From positions 84,853-148,852 of the forward strand of contig JAKCCV010000007.1 of assembly GCA_021838785.1 (NCBI GenBank): DNA of 64,000 nt, written 5' to 3'. A program made the position numbers and the translations under genes. A model generated the notes under the pieces. It did not search any database and had not been told where the DNA came from. It saw only the letters and a list, made by a program, of their open reading frames with translations. Positions 54,270-62,417 of the stretch are shown here, piece after piece; position 1 is the stretch's first letter; each line of letters begins with the position of its first letter. The stretch comes from Acidobacteriota bacterium. Its GTDB lineage: Bacteria; Acidobacteriota; Terriglobia; UBA7540.

Positions 54270-55394
54270 TCACCCGCGCTCGTCCATCGGAACATACTTC
54301 AGTCCGGCGGGGCCAATGTATTCCGCGAGCGGCCGAATGAGCTTGTTGTGCGCGTATTGTTCCAGGACGTGGGCCGTCCAGCCAGAAATTCGGCTGACGG
54401 CAAAGACGAGCGGATAGAGATCCACCGGAATGCCCAAAACGTAGTAAGAGGAGGCCGAGTAAAAGTCCACGTTGGCGTTGATGTTCTTCTCGCGAATCAT
54501 GGTTTCTTCAATGCGCCGTGAAATGGCAAACCACTGCGGCACGCCGGCGTGGCGGCCAAGTTCCTCCGACATCTTTCGCAGCACCGTGGCCCTCGGGTCC
54601 TCGGTGTGATAGACGCGGTGCCCAAAACCCATCACCTTCTTCTTCTGAGCCAGCAGATCTTTGACGTAGGCTTCGGCGCGGTCAACCGATCCAATCTCCA
54701 GCAACATGCGCATCACTTGCTCGTTGGCGCCGCCGTGCAACGGACCTTTGAGCGCTCCGATAGCCGAAGTGATGGCCGAATGCATGTCCGAAAGCGTGGA
54801 CGCCGTGACGCGCGCCGCGAACGTGGAGGCATTGAAGCTGTGATCCGCGTGAAGAATCAGGGCAATGTCAAACCATCGCGCATCGTCGTGGTGCGGCCGG
54901 ACTCCTTTCAACATGTAAAGGAAATTGGCCGCATGATCCAGGTCGGGATCGGGCGGTATCGGCTCTTTGCCCTCTCGCAGCCTGCCGAAAGCGGCGACCA
55001 CGGTTCCCATCTGCGCGGTCAAGCGCACCGCTTTGCGGCGGTTGGCTTCCTCCGACATATCCTCCGCTTCCGGGTCGTAAAGCGAAAGCGCCGAGATCAC
55101 CGTGCGCAGCGTTTCCATCGGATGCTGCGGGGGCGGAAGTCGCCGCAGCAGGTCCAGAATCTCGCCCGACAAAGGGCGGTGTTCCGTGAATTGTCCCTTC
55201 AACTCTTCCAGCTCATTGCGCCGAGGCAATCGGCCGGACCATAGGAGGAAAACTGTTTCCTCAAACGTTGAATGCTCCGCCAAATCGTGGATGTCGTACC
55301 CTCGGTAAGTCAGCCGACCTCGCGCGCCGTCAATCGAGCAAATAGACGAAGTCGCAATCACGACATCCTGTAAGCCCGCCTTCACTTCCGCCAT
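54270..55394 (-). CDS. gltA: Citrate synthase (type II/methylcitrate-like short form)
   Basis: 374 residues from the ATG at 55394. GLQDVVIATSSICSIDGARG and LTYRGYDIHDLAEHS open the protein. Catalytic His residues lie in LILHADHSFNASTFAARV (about 184-201) and in LKGPLHGGANEQVMRML (about 219-235); the Asp is in the NVDFYSASSYY segment with FAVSRISGWTAHVLEQYA. It combines oxaloacetate with acetyl-CoA. The about 370-residue length places it in the dimeric short class with citrate/2-methylcitrate synthases, and dual activity cannot be excluded. The divergent upstream region holds a 16-base palindrome (55522-55537). Confidence 0.92.
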   Translation of the reverse strand: MAEVKAGLQDVVIATSSICSIDGARGRLTYRGYDIHDLAEHSTFEETVFLLWSGRLPRRNELEELKGQFTEHRPLSGEILDLLRRLPPPQHPMETLRTVISALSLYDPEAEDMSEEANRRKAVRLTAQMGTVVAAFGRLREGKEPIPPDPDLDHAANFLYMLKGVRPHHDDARWFDIALILHADHSFNASTFAARVTASTLSDMHSAITSAIGALKGPLHGGANEQVMRMLLEIGSVDRAEAYVKDLLAQKKKVMGFGHRVYHTEDPRATVLRKMSEELGRHAGVPQWFAISRRIEETMIREKNINANVDFYSASSYYVLGIPVDLYPLVFAVSRISGWTAHVLEQYAHNKLIRPLAEYIGPAGLKYVPMDERG

Positions 55395-55521
55395 GCCCAA
55401 ACTCCCTCCTCTATAATGCCTTCAAGCGATTTCCACCGCCCTGATTTTACACCCGCCGGACTGGAATCGAAAAAATATTTCCAGGGAAAAGGTACAGAAG
55501 AAGATAGGAGAAAGGTATTCA

Positions 55522-55537
55522 TAGTCCATCTGGACTA
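55522..55537. promoter_or_regulatory. 16-base palindrome in the citrate synthase/membrane protein divergent region
   Basis: TAGTCCA-TC-TGGACTA, perfect 7-base arms and a 2-base centre, 128 bases upstream of the citrate synthase ATG and 131 bases before the divergent membrane protein gene. Shape and size fit a dimeric regulator site; the protein is unknown. Confidence 0.5.
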
Positions 55538-55668
55538 GTAATCATAGCTTCCGGTCCTGCCCTGTATGGCAGGCTTTGCTCTGTCACCCTCTGTCTTCGT
55601 GAGCATTTGCGGGCCCTTGACCCGTCGGTTATTCTGAAAAACGGCGGCCATGGACAAGCCGCGCTCTT

Positions 55669-56625
55669 ATGACTAATTTTCACCTCGCAGTGGGGGTTGC
55701 AGCGCTAACGGCGATTGGTGCTTTTCTGGTATCAAAATACTTCCGCGCACCGAAGCGCGGCTCATTTCCGCCGTATGGCTGGTTAGGATTGGCGATTATT
55801 GCGGGGGCCGAGCTTGGCCTCCTCATGAACTATGCCGACGTGCGAACCTTTTTCACACCGATTGCGTGGACGGGGTATTTGCTGTTGACCGATGCCGCGG
55901 TTCGGCGGCTGAAGGGCGGCTCGCGACTTACGGATTCGCCGCGCCAATTCCTTGAGCTGTGCTTTTGGTCCGTTCCTCTGTGGCTTATCTTTGAGGCGTA
56001 TAATCTGCGGCTCAAGAACTGGCGTTACACCGGCCTTCCAAGCAATCCTTGGGCGGCGGGCGTCGGTTACGTCTGGTCTTTCGCCACCATCTGGCCGGCC
56101 ATTTTTGAGACAGCCGACCTCATGGAAGGGCTGATATCCACTAGGGCTCGTGGCACGGCACGGGCTGCGATGCAGAAGCGGAGCTTGGCGACCTTTTCCT
56201 TTCTTGGATTGGCGATGGTGGTCGTGCCGCTCATGGTGTCGCAGCAGGTTAGCCGCTACCTGTTTGGACTGGTTTGGCTGGGTTTCATCTTTCTGCTGGA
56301 CCCCCTGAATTATTTGGGTGGCGGCGATTCACTGCTGAGGGATTGGCAAAAAGGCGACTGGCGGCGACTCAAAGCGCTCCTTGCTTCCGGGATGATCTGT
56401 GGCTTGCTTTGGGAATTTTGGAATTATTGGGCCGGCGCAAAATGGAACTACATCTTTCCTATTGCCCAGCACTGGAAAATCTTTGAAATGCCAGTGCCCG
56501 GTTATTTGGGATTTCCTCCGTTTGCCGTCGAATGCTTTGTGATGTACGAATTTGTTCAAACGGCGCGGCGCAAACTGGCTCGGGCAACCGAAGGAGAGCG
56601 CCTTGAGATGACCGAACGGGGTTGA
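55669..56625 (+). CDS. Polytopic membrane protein of unknown function
   Basis: 318 residues with about 7-8 hydrophobic helices (FHLAVGVAALTAIGAFLVSK, GWLGLAIIAGAELGLLMNYA, ELCFWSVPLWLIFEAYNLRL, VGYVWSFATIWPAIFETADL, LGLAMVVVPLMVSQQVSRYL, YLFGLVWLGFIFLLDPLNYL, GMICGLLWEFWNYWAGAKWN). The motif FEAYNLRLKNWRYTGLP and a late WEFWNYWAGAKWNY-IPI style repeat each pair of Trp/Asn-rich turns. It appears conserved-domain-like but I cannot name a family. It is followed immediately by a TPR-type gene in the same direction. Confidence 0.75.
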   Translation: MTNFHLAVGVAALTAIGAFLVSKYFRAPKRGSFPPYGWLGLAIIAGAELGLLMNYADVRTFFTPIAWTGYLLLTDAAVRRLKGGSRLTDSPRQFLELCFWSVPLWLIFEAYNLRLKNWRYTGLPSNPWAAGVGYVWSFATIWPAIFETADLMEGLISTRARGTARAAMQKRSLATFSFLGLAMVVVPLMVSQQVSRYLFGLVWLGFIFLLDPLNYLGGGDSLLRDWQKGDWRRLKALLASGMICGLLWEFWNYWAGAKWNYIFPIAQHWKIFEMPVPGYLGFPPFAVECFVMYEFVQTARRKLARATEGERLEMTERG

Positions 56626-56801
56626 GGAGTTCTAAATTTTCCCTCGCTGGAATTCCACCTGCAAGCGGCACCCGAGCCGGCTCAGCCAAGCGCGTGGGGC
56701 GCAGGCGCCAGGCGGCACGATTGCACCTTCAACTTACCGAATCGCATCCAATGAAATGGCCTGACAGGCGGCTGTTAGCCAACAGGACTCTTAGCAAGCG
56801 G

Positions 56802-57818
56802 ATGAGAATTCGAGAAAAAGTTCTTGTGGCCCTGGGGGCGGTCTGTGCGTTAAGTGTCGGAACCATACCCTCGTGGAGCGCTCCCGCCGGTGCATTCGCC
56901 ATCGAGGCTAAGCAAAGTGGGTCGCTCTCGCCACAAATGGCGATGGCAACTCACGGTCTTAACTTGCTTATGGACGGCAATCCCGACGCCGCCATCGAGG
57001 TTTTCCAGAAAATCGAGGAATCAGACCCGGAATCCGCGCTCGGTTATCTTTTGGATGCCGACGCCGTGTGGTGGAAGATTTATCTGACTACCGGCAATCT
57101 GGTGGATCCGGATGTTTTTGATGTGGGGTCCTCGAAGATGACCCCTTACGATGCGCATCTCGAGGATTTAATCCGCGCTACTATCTTCAAGGCGAAACAG
57201 GCGATTCGCAGCGGCCACGATGTCGCCCAGAATTATCTTTACGAGGGCATGGCTTACGCGCTTCGCGCGCGGTTGACCGGCTTGCGAGGCGAGGCCTTGC
57301 CGACGGCGCGTGCGGGCAAAAAGATGCGCTCGCTGCTGCTCAAAGCGGTGCGCCTGGACCCCAACCTCACGGACGCTTATCTCGGCATTGGAATCTATAA
57401 CTACTTTGTGGCCACCTTGCCGGGCATTATCAAGCTCCTGCGGTGGCTCATCGGCCTGCCGGGGGGAAACCGCGAACTGGGCCTCCAACAATTGCGGGAG
57501 GCGGCCGAGCACGGCGTGTTGACCCGGGGGGAAGCGGAATTTTATCTGGCCAAGGATTACTCCCGCGGGTTAGAAAAACACTACGGAAAGTCTCTCCAGT
57601 TGTTTCAAAGGCTGGCCGCGCAGTATCCGCAGAACGGCCTTTGGAAGCTGCTCAGTGGCAGCCTTGAAATACGTCTTGGCCATCTCACGCAAGGTGAGGC
57701 GCTCTATCGGCAGGTCTTCGACATGACGCGCGGCGAACCAACGGCCACGGGCCGAGCGATTCATCAGGCCGCCCGCGAGGCGCTGGAAAGGTTACACCCC
57801 GGGCAAGCGATTCAGTAA
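56802..57818 (+). CDS. Exported TPR-like protein
   Basis: 338 residues from ATG 56802 (alternatives at 56751 and an upstream TTG at 56622 exist; no start has a strong ribosome site). Signal peptide REKVLVALGAVCALSVGTIP ending near SWSAPAGA. The mature protein is helical with TPR-like pairs: HGLNLLMDGNPDAAIEVFQK, LLKAVRLDPNLTDAYLGIGI, EKHYGKSLQLFQRLAAQYPQ and LGHLTQGEALYRQVFDMTRG. Probably a periplasmic scaffold; partner unknown. The upstream membrane protein could be one. Confidence 0.75.
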   Translation: MRIREKVLVALGAVCALSVGTIPSWSAPAGAFAIEAKQSGSLSPQMAMATHGLNLLMDGNPDAAIEVFQKIEESDPESALGYLLDADAVWWKIYLTTGNLVDPDVFDVGSSKMTPYDAHLEDLIRATIFKAKQAIRSGHDVAQNYLYEGMAYALRARLTGLRGEALPTARAGKKMRSLLLKAVRLDPNLTDAYLGIGIYNYFVATLPGIIKLLRWLIGLPGGNRELGLQQLREAAEHGVLTRGEAEFYLAKDYSRGLEKHYGKSLQLFQRLAAQYPQNGLWKLLSGSLEIRLGHLTQGEALYRQVFDMTRGEPTATGRAIHQAAREALERLHPGQAIQ

Positions 57819-57885
57819 TTTGCGACCCTGGCCTCTTGTCCGGTGGCGTCGCAATCTTGTCGGGGAATTCATAACTGGTTTCCCC

Positions 57886-58782
57886 TCAGTGAGCCACGGA
57901 AGCAGCCTGCTCGTGGGCGTGGTAGGAACTACGAACCAGCGGCCCTGACTCCACGTGGCGAAGACCGAGGCGCATTCCCTCCCAACGCAGCGCGGCGAAT
58001 TCCTGCGGAGTGTAAAACCGTGCGACCGGCAACTGCTCTCGCGAGGGGCGAAGGTATTGTCCGATGGTGACAATCTCGACGCCGGCCCGGGCCAGATCAT
58101 CCAGCACGGCCAGCAATTCTTCCCACGTTTCCCCGAGGCCAACCATGAGACCGGATTTTGTGGGAATGGAGGGGTCGAGCTCCCTTGCGTGGCGTAGCAA
58201 GCGGAGCGAGCGCTCGTAACGGGATCCTCGGCGCGCCACCCGATAGAGCCGCGGGACAGTCTCAATGTTATGGTTCAGGACATCCGGCCGGGCGCGAACC
58301 ACCGTCGCGAGGGCGCTGTCCGACCCGCGGAAGTCAGGAATCAGCACCTCCACCTTGCAACCCTGAATTTCTTCGCGAAGCGCGCGAATCGTTTCCGCAA
58401 AAATGGAAGCTCCTCCGTCGGGCAAGTCGTCGCGATCCACCGAGGTCACGACAACGTATTTCAAGCCCATCTGTGCCGCCGCCTGCGCCACCCTCACCGG
58501 CTCATTCCCGTCCATTTGACCTCGCGGCAGGCCTTTCGGCACCGCGCAGAACCCGCACCGTCGCGTGCAGAGTTCGCCTAGAATCATGAAGGTGGCGGTT
58601 CGATGCGACCAGCATTCCGCCACATTGGGACAACGGGCGCTCTCGCAGACCGTGTGCAGGGCCTGGCCGCGCAAAATCTGCTTCAGTTCAAAGTAATTTT
58701 CGCCCGACGGGATGCGCACCTTGAGCCACTCGGGGCGACGCGGCGCGGCCGAGCCCAGGCTGATTTGGATAAGCTCGCTCAT
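57886..58782 (-). CDS. lipA: Lipoyl synthase
   Basis: 298 residues from ATG at 58782. A radical SAM enzyme that inserts two sulfurs into octanoyl groups of E2/GcvH proteins. The auxiliary cluster motif CESARCPNVAECW (about 46-58) and the radical SAM CTRRCGFCAV (about 71-80) are intact; the N-terminal RRPEWLKVRIPSGENYFELK and the C-terminal RSSYHAHEQAA (the Arg-Ser-Ser-Tyr cluster ligand) are both present. No lipB is adjacent. Divergent from an APC permease gene, with 136 bases between. Confidence 0.95.
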   Translation of the reverse strand: MSELIQISLGSAAPRRPEWLKVRIPSGENYFELKQILRGQALHTVCESARCPNVAECWSHRTATFMILGELCTRRCGFCAVPKGLPRGQMDGNEPVRVAQAAAQMGLKYVVVTSVDRDDLPDGGASIFAETIRALREEIQGCKVEVLIPDFRGSDSALATVVRARPDVLNHNIETVPRLYRVARRGSRYERSLRLLRHARELDPSIPTKSGLMVGLGETWEELLAVLDDLARAGVEIVTIGQYLRPSREQLPVARFYTPQEFAALRWEGMRLGLRHVESGPLVRSSYHAHEQAASVAH

Positions 58783-58918
58783 CAAATTTCCATTTTACCG
58801 TCGCTTCAACCGCGCGGCAACCGGAGCAGATTGCCTGTCCGCATTTTCGGTTTTCCATGCGATACTATGCGGCGGCGTCATCATTTCAGTGGAAGGCGTT
58901 TTGCCCCGTGGAGACGCG

Positions 58919-60298
58919 ATGAGCGAACCAGGTCGTCAGGTCGAGGCGGGTCCCAGCGCAGCGGTTCCGCATCTTCGCCGCGTGCTGTCACTTTGGGACT
59001 TAATCTTCTACGGCATTGTCCTCACCCAACCCATTGCCGCCATTCCGCTTTATGGTGTCGCGGAGGAGCTTTCTCATGGCCAGCTTCTGTTGACCCTGGA
59101 GGTCTCGATGTTGGCGATGCTGGTGACCGCCATCAGCTATGGGCGCATGGCGGCCCTCTATCCGGCAGCCGGTTCCGCGTACACTTACGTCAGCCGCGGC
59201 TTGAATCCCTACCTCGGCTTTATGGCCGGATGGGCCATGTTTCTCGGCTATCTGCTTCAACCGCTCATCAACACGGTTTGGATTGCCACGGCCCTCCACT
59301 ACCGCTACGTGCCGCAAATCCCCTATTTCGCTCTCGCCATATTGATTGCCATGATCTTCACGTTTTTGAACCTGCGAGGTGTCCACACCACAGCGGTCGC
59401 CAACCGCATCTTGCTGGCATTTATGTGCCTGGTGATTGTCGCCTTCATTGTCCTGGCGATTCGATTCCTGTACGTGACGGGCGGGCCGAGCGCGCTCTTC
59501 TCCAGCAAGCCGATTTATGACCCCAAGACTTTTAACTTCCACTCCTTGTGGATCGCTACCTCGTTTTCCGCCCTGACGTATATTGGCTTTGACGGCGTGA
59601 CAACGCTGGCGGAGGATGTGGAAAACCCGCGCCGCAACGTTCTGCTCGCCATTGTGATGGTCGTGCTGTTTACGGGACTGTTCAGCGGGTTACAGGTTTA
59701 TCTGGGCCAGTTGGTCTGGCCGAGTTATCATTTTGCCAACCCTGAAACCGCTTTCATGGATATCTGCCGGAGAGTGGGCGGTGTGGTTCTCTTTGAAGCG
59801 ATGGGAGCCGTGCTCATCGTCGCCGCCTTCGGGAGCGCGTTGGGCGGGACGCTGGGAGCAGCCCGAATTCTGTTCGGCATGGGCCGGGACAACATTCTGC
59901 CGGGCCGTTGCTTTGCCCATTTGAGCGCCAAGAAGCTCAACCCCACTTACAACATTGTCATCATCGGCGGGCTGGCGTTGGTAGGGGCACTTTTTCTGAA
60001 CTTTAAGGATGCGGGAGAAGTGCTGAACTTTGGCGCCTTCGTGACATTTATGGGGGTCAACCTCGCCGCCTTCTGGCAGTTTTTTGTGCTGGGGGTTCCG
60101 GGACGGCAACGTCGTATCGTTCAGGACGCTGTGCTGCCGCTCTTTGGGCTTGCCTTCTGCGGCTGGATATGGTGGGGACTGGACCGAACCGCCATGATTG
60201 TGGGCGGGCTGTGGTTCGTCGTTGGATTGATTGTGGTCGCCGTGACGACCCGCGGTTTCCGCAAGGCGCCGGCGGCTATTGACTTTAGCGATTCGTAA
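58919..60298 (+). CDS. APC-superfamily amino acid permease
   Basis: 459 residues from the ATG at 58919; an upstream in-frame extension overlaps lipA and is not used. About 12 helices of the LeuT fold. LRRVLSLWDLIFYGIVLTQP with the G-(I/V)-xx start of helix 1, YPAAGSAYTYVSRGLNPYLG (helix 3 region) and, in helix 6, FSALTYIGFDGVTTLAEDVE, NPRRN follow the APC signature. Probably an amino acid or amine/H+ symporter or exchanger; substrate is not determinable. Confidence 0.88.
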   Translation: MSEPGRQVEAGPSAAVPHLRRVLSLWDLIFYGIVLTQPIAAIPLYGVAEELSHGQLLLTLEVSMLAMLVTAISYGRMAALYPAAGSAYTYVSRGLNPYLGFMAGWAMFLGYLLQPLINTVWIATALHYRYVPQIPYFALAILIAMIFTFLNLRGVHTTAVANRILLAFMCLVIVAFIVLAIRFLYVTGGPSALFSSKPIYDPKTFNFHSLWIATSFSALTYIGFDGVTTLAEDVENPRRNVLLAIVMVVLFTGLFSGLQVYLGQLVWPSYHFANPETAFMDICRRVGGVVLFEAMGAVLIVAAFGSALGGTLGAARILFGMGRDNILPGRCFAHLSAKKLNPTYNIVIIGGLALVGALFLNFKDAGEVLNFGAFVTFMGVNLAAFWQFFVLGVPGRQRRIVQDAVLPLFGLAFCGWIWWGLDRTAMIVGGLWFVVGLIVVAVTTRGFRKAPAAIDFSDS

Positions 60299-60399
60299 AC
60301 GCGCGATCCGCTTCTTCCCGGCTCCTTCGCAAACCCACGCTCTGCGGACTCCCGCAGCGAGACGCACCGAAGATTGAGTGACCTTCATGGGAGGCACCT

Positions 60400-60945
60400 A
60401 TGGCTTGGATCAAAATGATTGAGCCGGAAGCTGCCGAGGGCGAACTGAAGGAAGAGTACGACCAGGCCCTCCAGCGCGCTGGAAAGGTATTTAACATCCT
60501 CAAGATTCAGAGCCTAAACCCTCGCACGCTGCGCGCCTCGATGAAGCTTTATTGGGCCACGATGCATGCGCCGTCCGGCCTTACCCGAGGCGAACGCGAA
60601 CTGTTGGCGACGGTGGTTTCATGGGCCAATCACTGCTTCTATTGAATCCAAGCCCACGGAGAGGATCTCCGTCAGGAAACTCAAGATGCCGAACTGGCTC
60701 GAAGCGTGAAACAGAATTATAGGCTGGCCAAGCTTTCGCCCCGGCAGAGAGCCTTGGCCCAATTCGCCGAGCAGCTCACTCGCAATCCTGCCAGTCTCCG
60801 GCGCCAAGACATTGACACCCTGCGACGGCACGGACTTTCGGACACCGACATCCTCGATGCAGTGGAGGTCATTGGATTTTTCAATTACATCAATCGCGTG
60901 GCCGACGGCTTAGGGATTGATCTCGAACCGGAAATGTCCGCTTAG
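60400..60945 (+). CDS. AhpD-like selenoprotein (carboxymuconolactone decarboxylase/peroxidase-related family)
   Basis: One gene of 181 residues read through an in-frame TGA at 60643-60645, which would otherwise split it. The first 81 residues begin AWIKMIEPEAAEGELKEEYD and KVFNILKIQSLNPRTLRASM. The active site reads E67-x11-C79-F-Y-U82-I-Q-A-H86, exactly the AhpD pattern E-x11-C-x2-C-x3-H with selenocysteine in place of the second Cys. After it the family sequence continues without a break: GEDLRQETQDAELARSVKQN, YRLAKLSPRQRALAQFAEQL, TLRRHGLSDTDILDAVEVIG and FFNYINRVADGLGI. A perfect 7-bp hairpin with a GGA loop follows the UGA by 10 bases. Proteins of this type reduce peroxides or alkylhydroperoxides with a C-x-x-(C/U) pair. 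RBS GGGAGG precedes the ATG. Decoding needs SelA/B/C/D elsewhere in the genome. Confidence 0.85.
60656..60672 (+). promoter_or_regulatory. Bacterial SECIS-like hairpin
   Basis: ACGGAGA (60656-60662) pairs with TCTCCGT (60666-60672) around loop GGA. The loop starts 18 nt after the TGA and has G at its first positions, within the known bacterial SECIS range (loop 16-37 nt after UGA, 3-14 nt loop, G among the first two bases). Confidence 0.75.
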
Positions 60946-61100
60946 AGGGTCCCTCGGTCGAAGCCGCCAAACCGACCGCGTTAACTTCATCGTCTCTAGA
61001 ATCTAGCTTGCGACGGCATGCGGCCGCGCGTCCCAACAGCAGGGCTTTAGGCTCCTTCGGTATGGGCGATTCATGGTAAATTGAAGCCAGGAAACATCTG

Positions 61101-62321
61101 ATGAATCCCCCGCGCCGCCGCTTTACCCAACTGGACATTTTGTGGTTGGTATTTTTATCGGGTCTGGCGGCCCTGAAAACCCAAGATGAATTCCACAAAG
61201 ACCTGATTCTGTTGGCCATCGGGCTGTTTCAGATTTTTGAGCATCGTTTTCTTGGCCTCGTTCGCGAGCGAGGCAAAGCTTATAGCGTGCTGATTAAAAT
61301 CGGCCTTGCCACGTTGCTGGTGGCGCATACGGGCGGCATCAATTCGCGTTACAGCTATTATCTGATTTTTACGCTGCCGGTCGCCACGGCGGCGATGTTC
61401 TATGGCGTCTGGGCCACTTTGGGCTGGACGGCACTCGCCTCGGCGGCTTACTGTTCCAATCTGATTCCGTTGCTTCCGGAATATCAGCTTACGCGAAGCG
61501 GCACCATTGAGTTGGCGATTCGCAACTTGTTCTTCTTTTTGGTGGGGATTTTGGTGAACCGTTTTGTGAGCGAAACGCGACGCCAAGCCGAACAACTTCG
61601 GGAGACGCATCTGCGGCTCCGGCAAGCGGAAGCGGAAGCGAGACGGTCTGAACGCTTGGCAGCCCTCGGACAAATGACAGCGGGGCTGGCGCACGAGCTG
61701 CGGAACCCGCTCGGCGTCATTCAGGCCTCGGCCGAAACGCTCGGCAAGGAGCCACCGCCCGGGGGCGCGCTGGCCAAGGAGCTGGCGGGGTACATCTCCA
61801 GTGAAGTTCAGCGTCTGAACACCTTGGTGAGCCGCTTCCTGGATTTTGCCCGACCCCACAATTTGGAGAAGCACCCCGAGGACATTCCCACCCTTGTGGA
61901 GCGGGCCTTGAAGGCGGCCGCTGACCGCTGGGCCCATTCCGAAATCAAGGTGGAACGCCGGATTGACCAAGGGCTTCCGCGAATCCCGGTGGATGCGGCG
62001 CTGGTCGAGCAAGTTTTTATCAACTTGGTTTTCAACGCCTATGAGGCGATGGGCGGCGAGCACGGCGAACTGCGGGTGGGCATCGAGGCGGCCAAGTCCA
62101 ACGGCACCCCAGGCGTCGAAATCACCATTGAAGATACCGGCCCCGGCATTTCGCCGGAGCTTCAAGAACAGATCTTCAATCCGTTTTTTACGACCAAGCC
62201 GACGGGCGTGGGTTTGGGCCTTTCGATTGTATCCAAGATCGTGGACGACCACGGCGGTTCCATTCGCGTTCAGGCGAACAACGGGAAGGGCGCAACCTTT
62301 CGCGTGTTCCTCCCGGCGTGA
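61101..62321 (+). CDS. Membrane sensor histidine kinase (NtrB-like)
   Basis: 406 residues. Five or six short hydrophobic helices in the first 155 residues (e.g. ILWLVFLSGLAALK, LIKIGLATLLVAHTGG, YSYYLIFTLPVATAAMFYGV, LAIRNLFFFLVGILVNRFVS), then a coiled coil and the phospho-acceptor box MTAGLAHELRNPLGVIQAS (His about 199). The catalytic domain shows VFINLVFNAYEAM, DTGPGIS and KPTGVGLGLSIVSKIVDDHG. Its 5TM-type sensor resembles integral membrane sensing domains without a large periplasmic loop. Paired with the regulator gene 96 bases downstream. Confidence 0.9.
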   Translation: MNPPRRRFTQLDILWLVFLSGLAALKTQDEFHKDLILLAIGLFQIFEHRFLGLVRERGKAYSVLIKIGLATLLVAHTGGINSRYSYYLIFTLPVATAAMFYGVWATLGWTALASAAYCSNLIPLLPEYQLTRSGTIELAIRNLFFFLVGILVNRFVSETRRQAEQLRETHLRLRQAEAEARRSERLAALGQMTAGLAHELRNPLGVIQASAETLGKEPPPGGALAKELAGYISSEVQRLNTLVSRFLDFARPHNLEKHPEDIPTLVERALKAAADRWAHSEIKVERRIDQGLPRIPVDAALVEQVFINLVFNAYEAMGGEHGELRVGIEAAKSNGTPGVEITIEDTGPGISPELQEQIFNPFFTTKPTGVGLGLSIVSKIVDDHGGSIRVQANNGKGATFRVFLPA

Positions 62322-62417
62322 GACGGCCGCGCCCTTCCTGCGGGGCGGCACGGTGAGTCGCCGTTGGGGCGCGCGACAAAGCGATCCTATGCTGACAAAC
62401 ACCCTAGGGGAGCGACG

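Noticed and set aside
60961..60990. Terminator after the selenoprotein gene
   Set aside because: CGGTCG/CGACCG stem has a 12-base loop and no T-run.
61155..62402. 415-codon minus-strand open frame
   Set aside because: Antisense to the clear histidine kinase gene and low in recognisable sequence.
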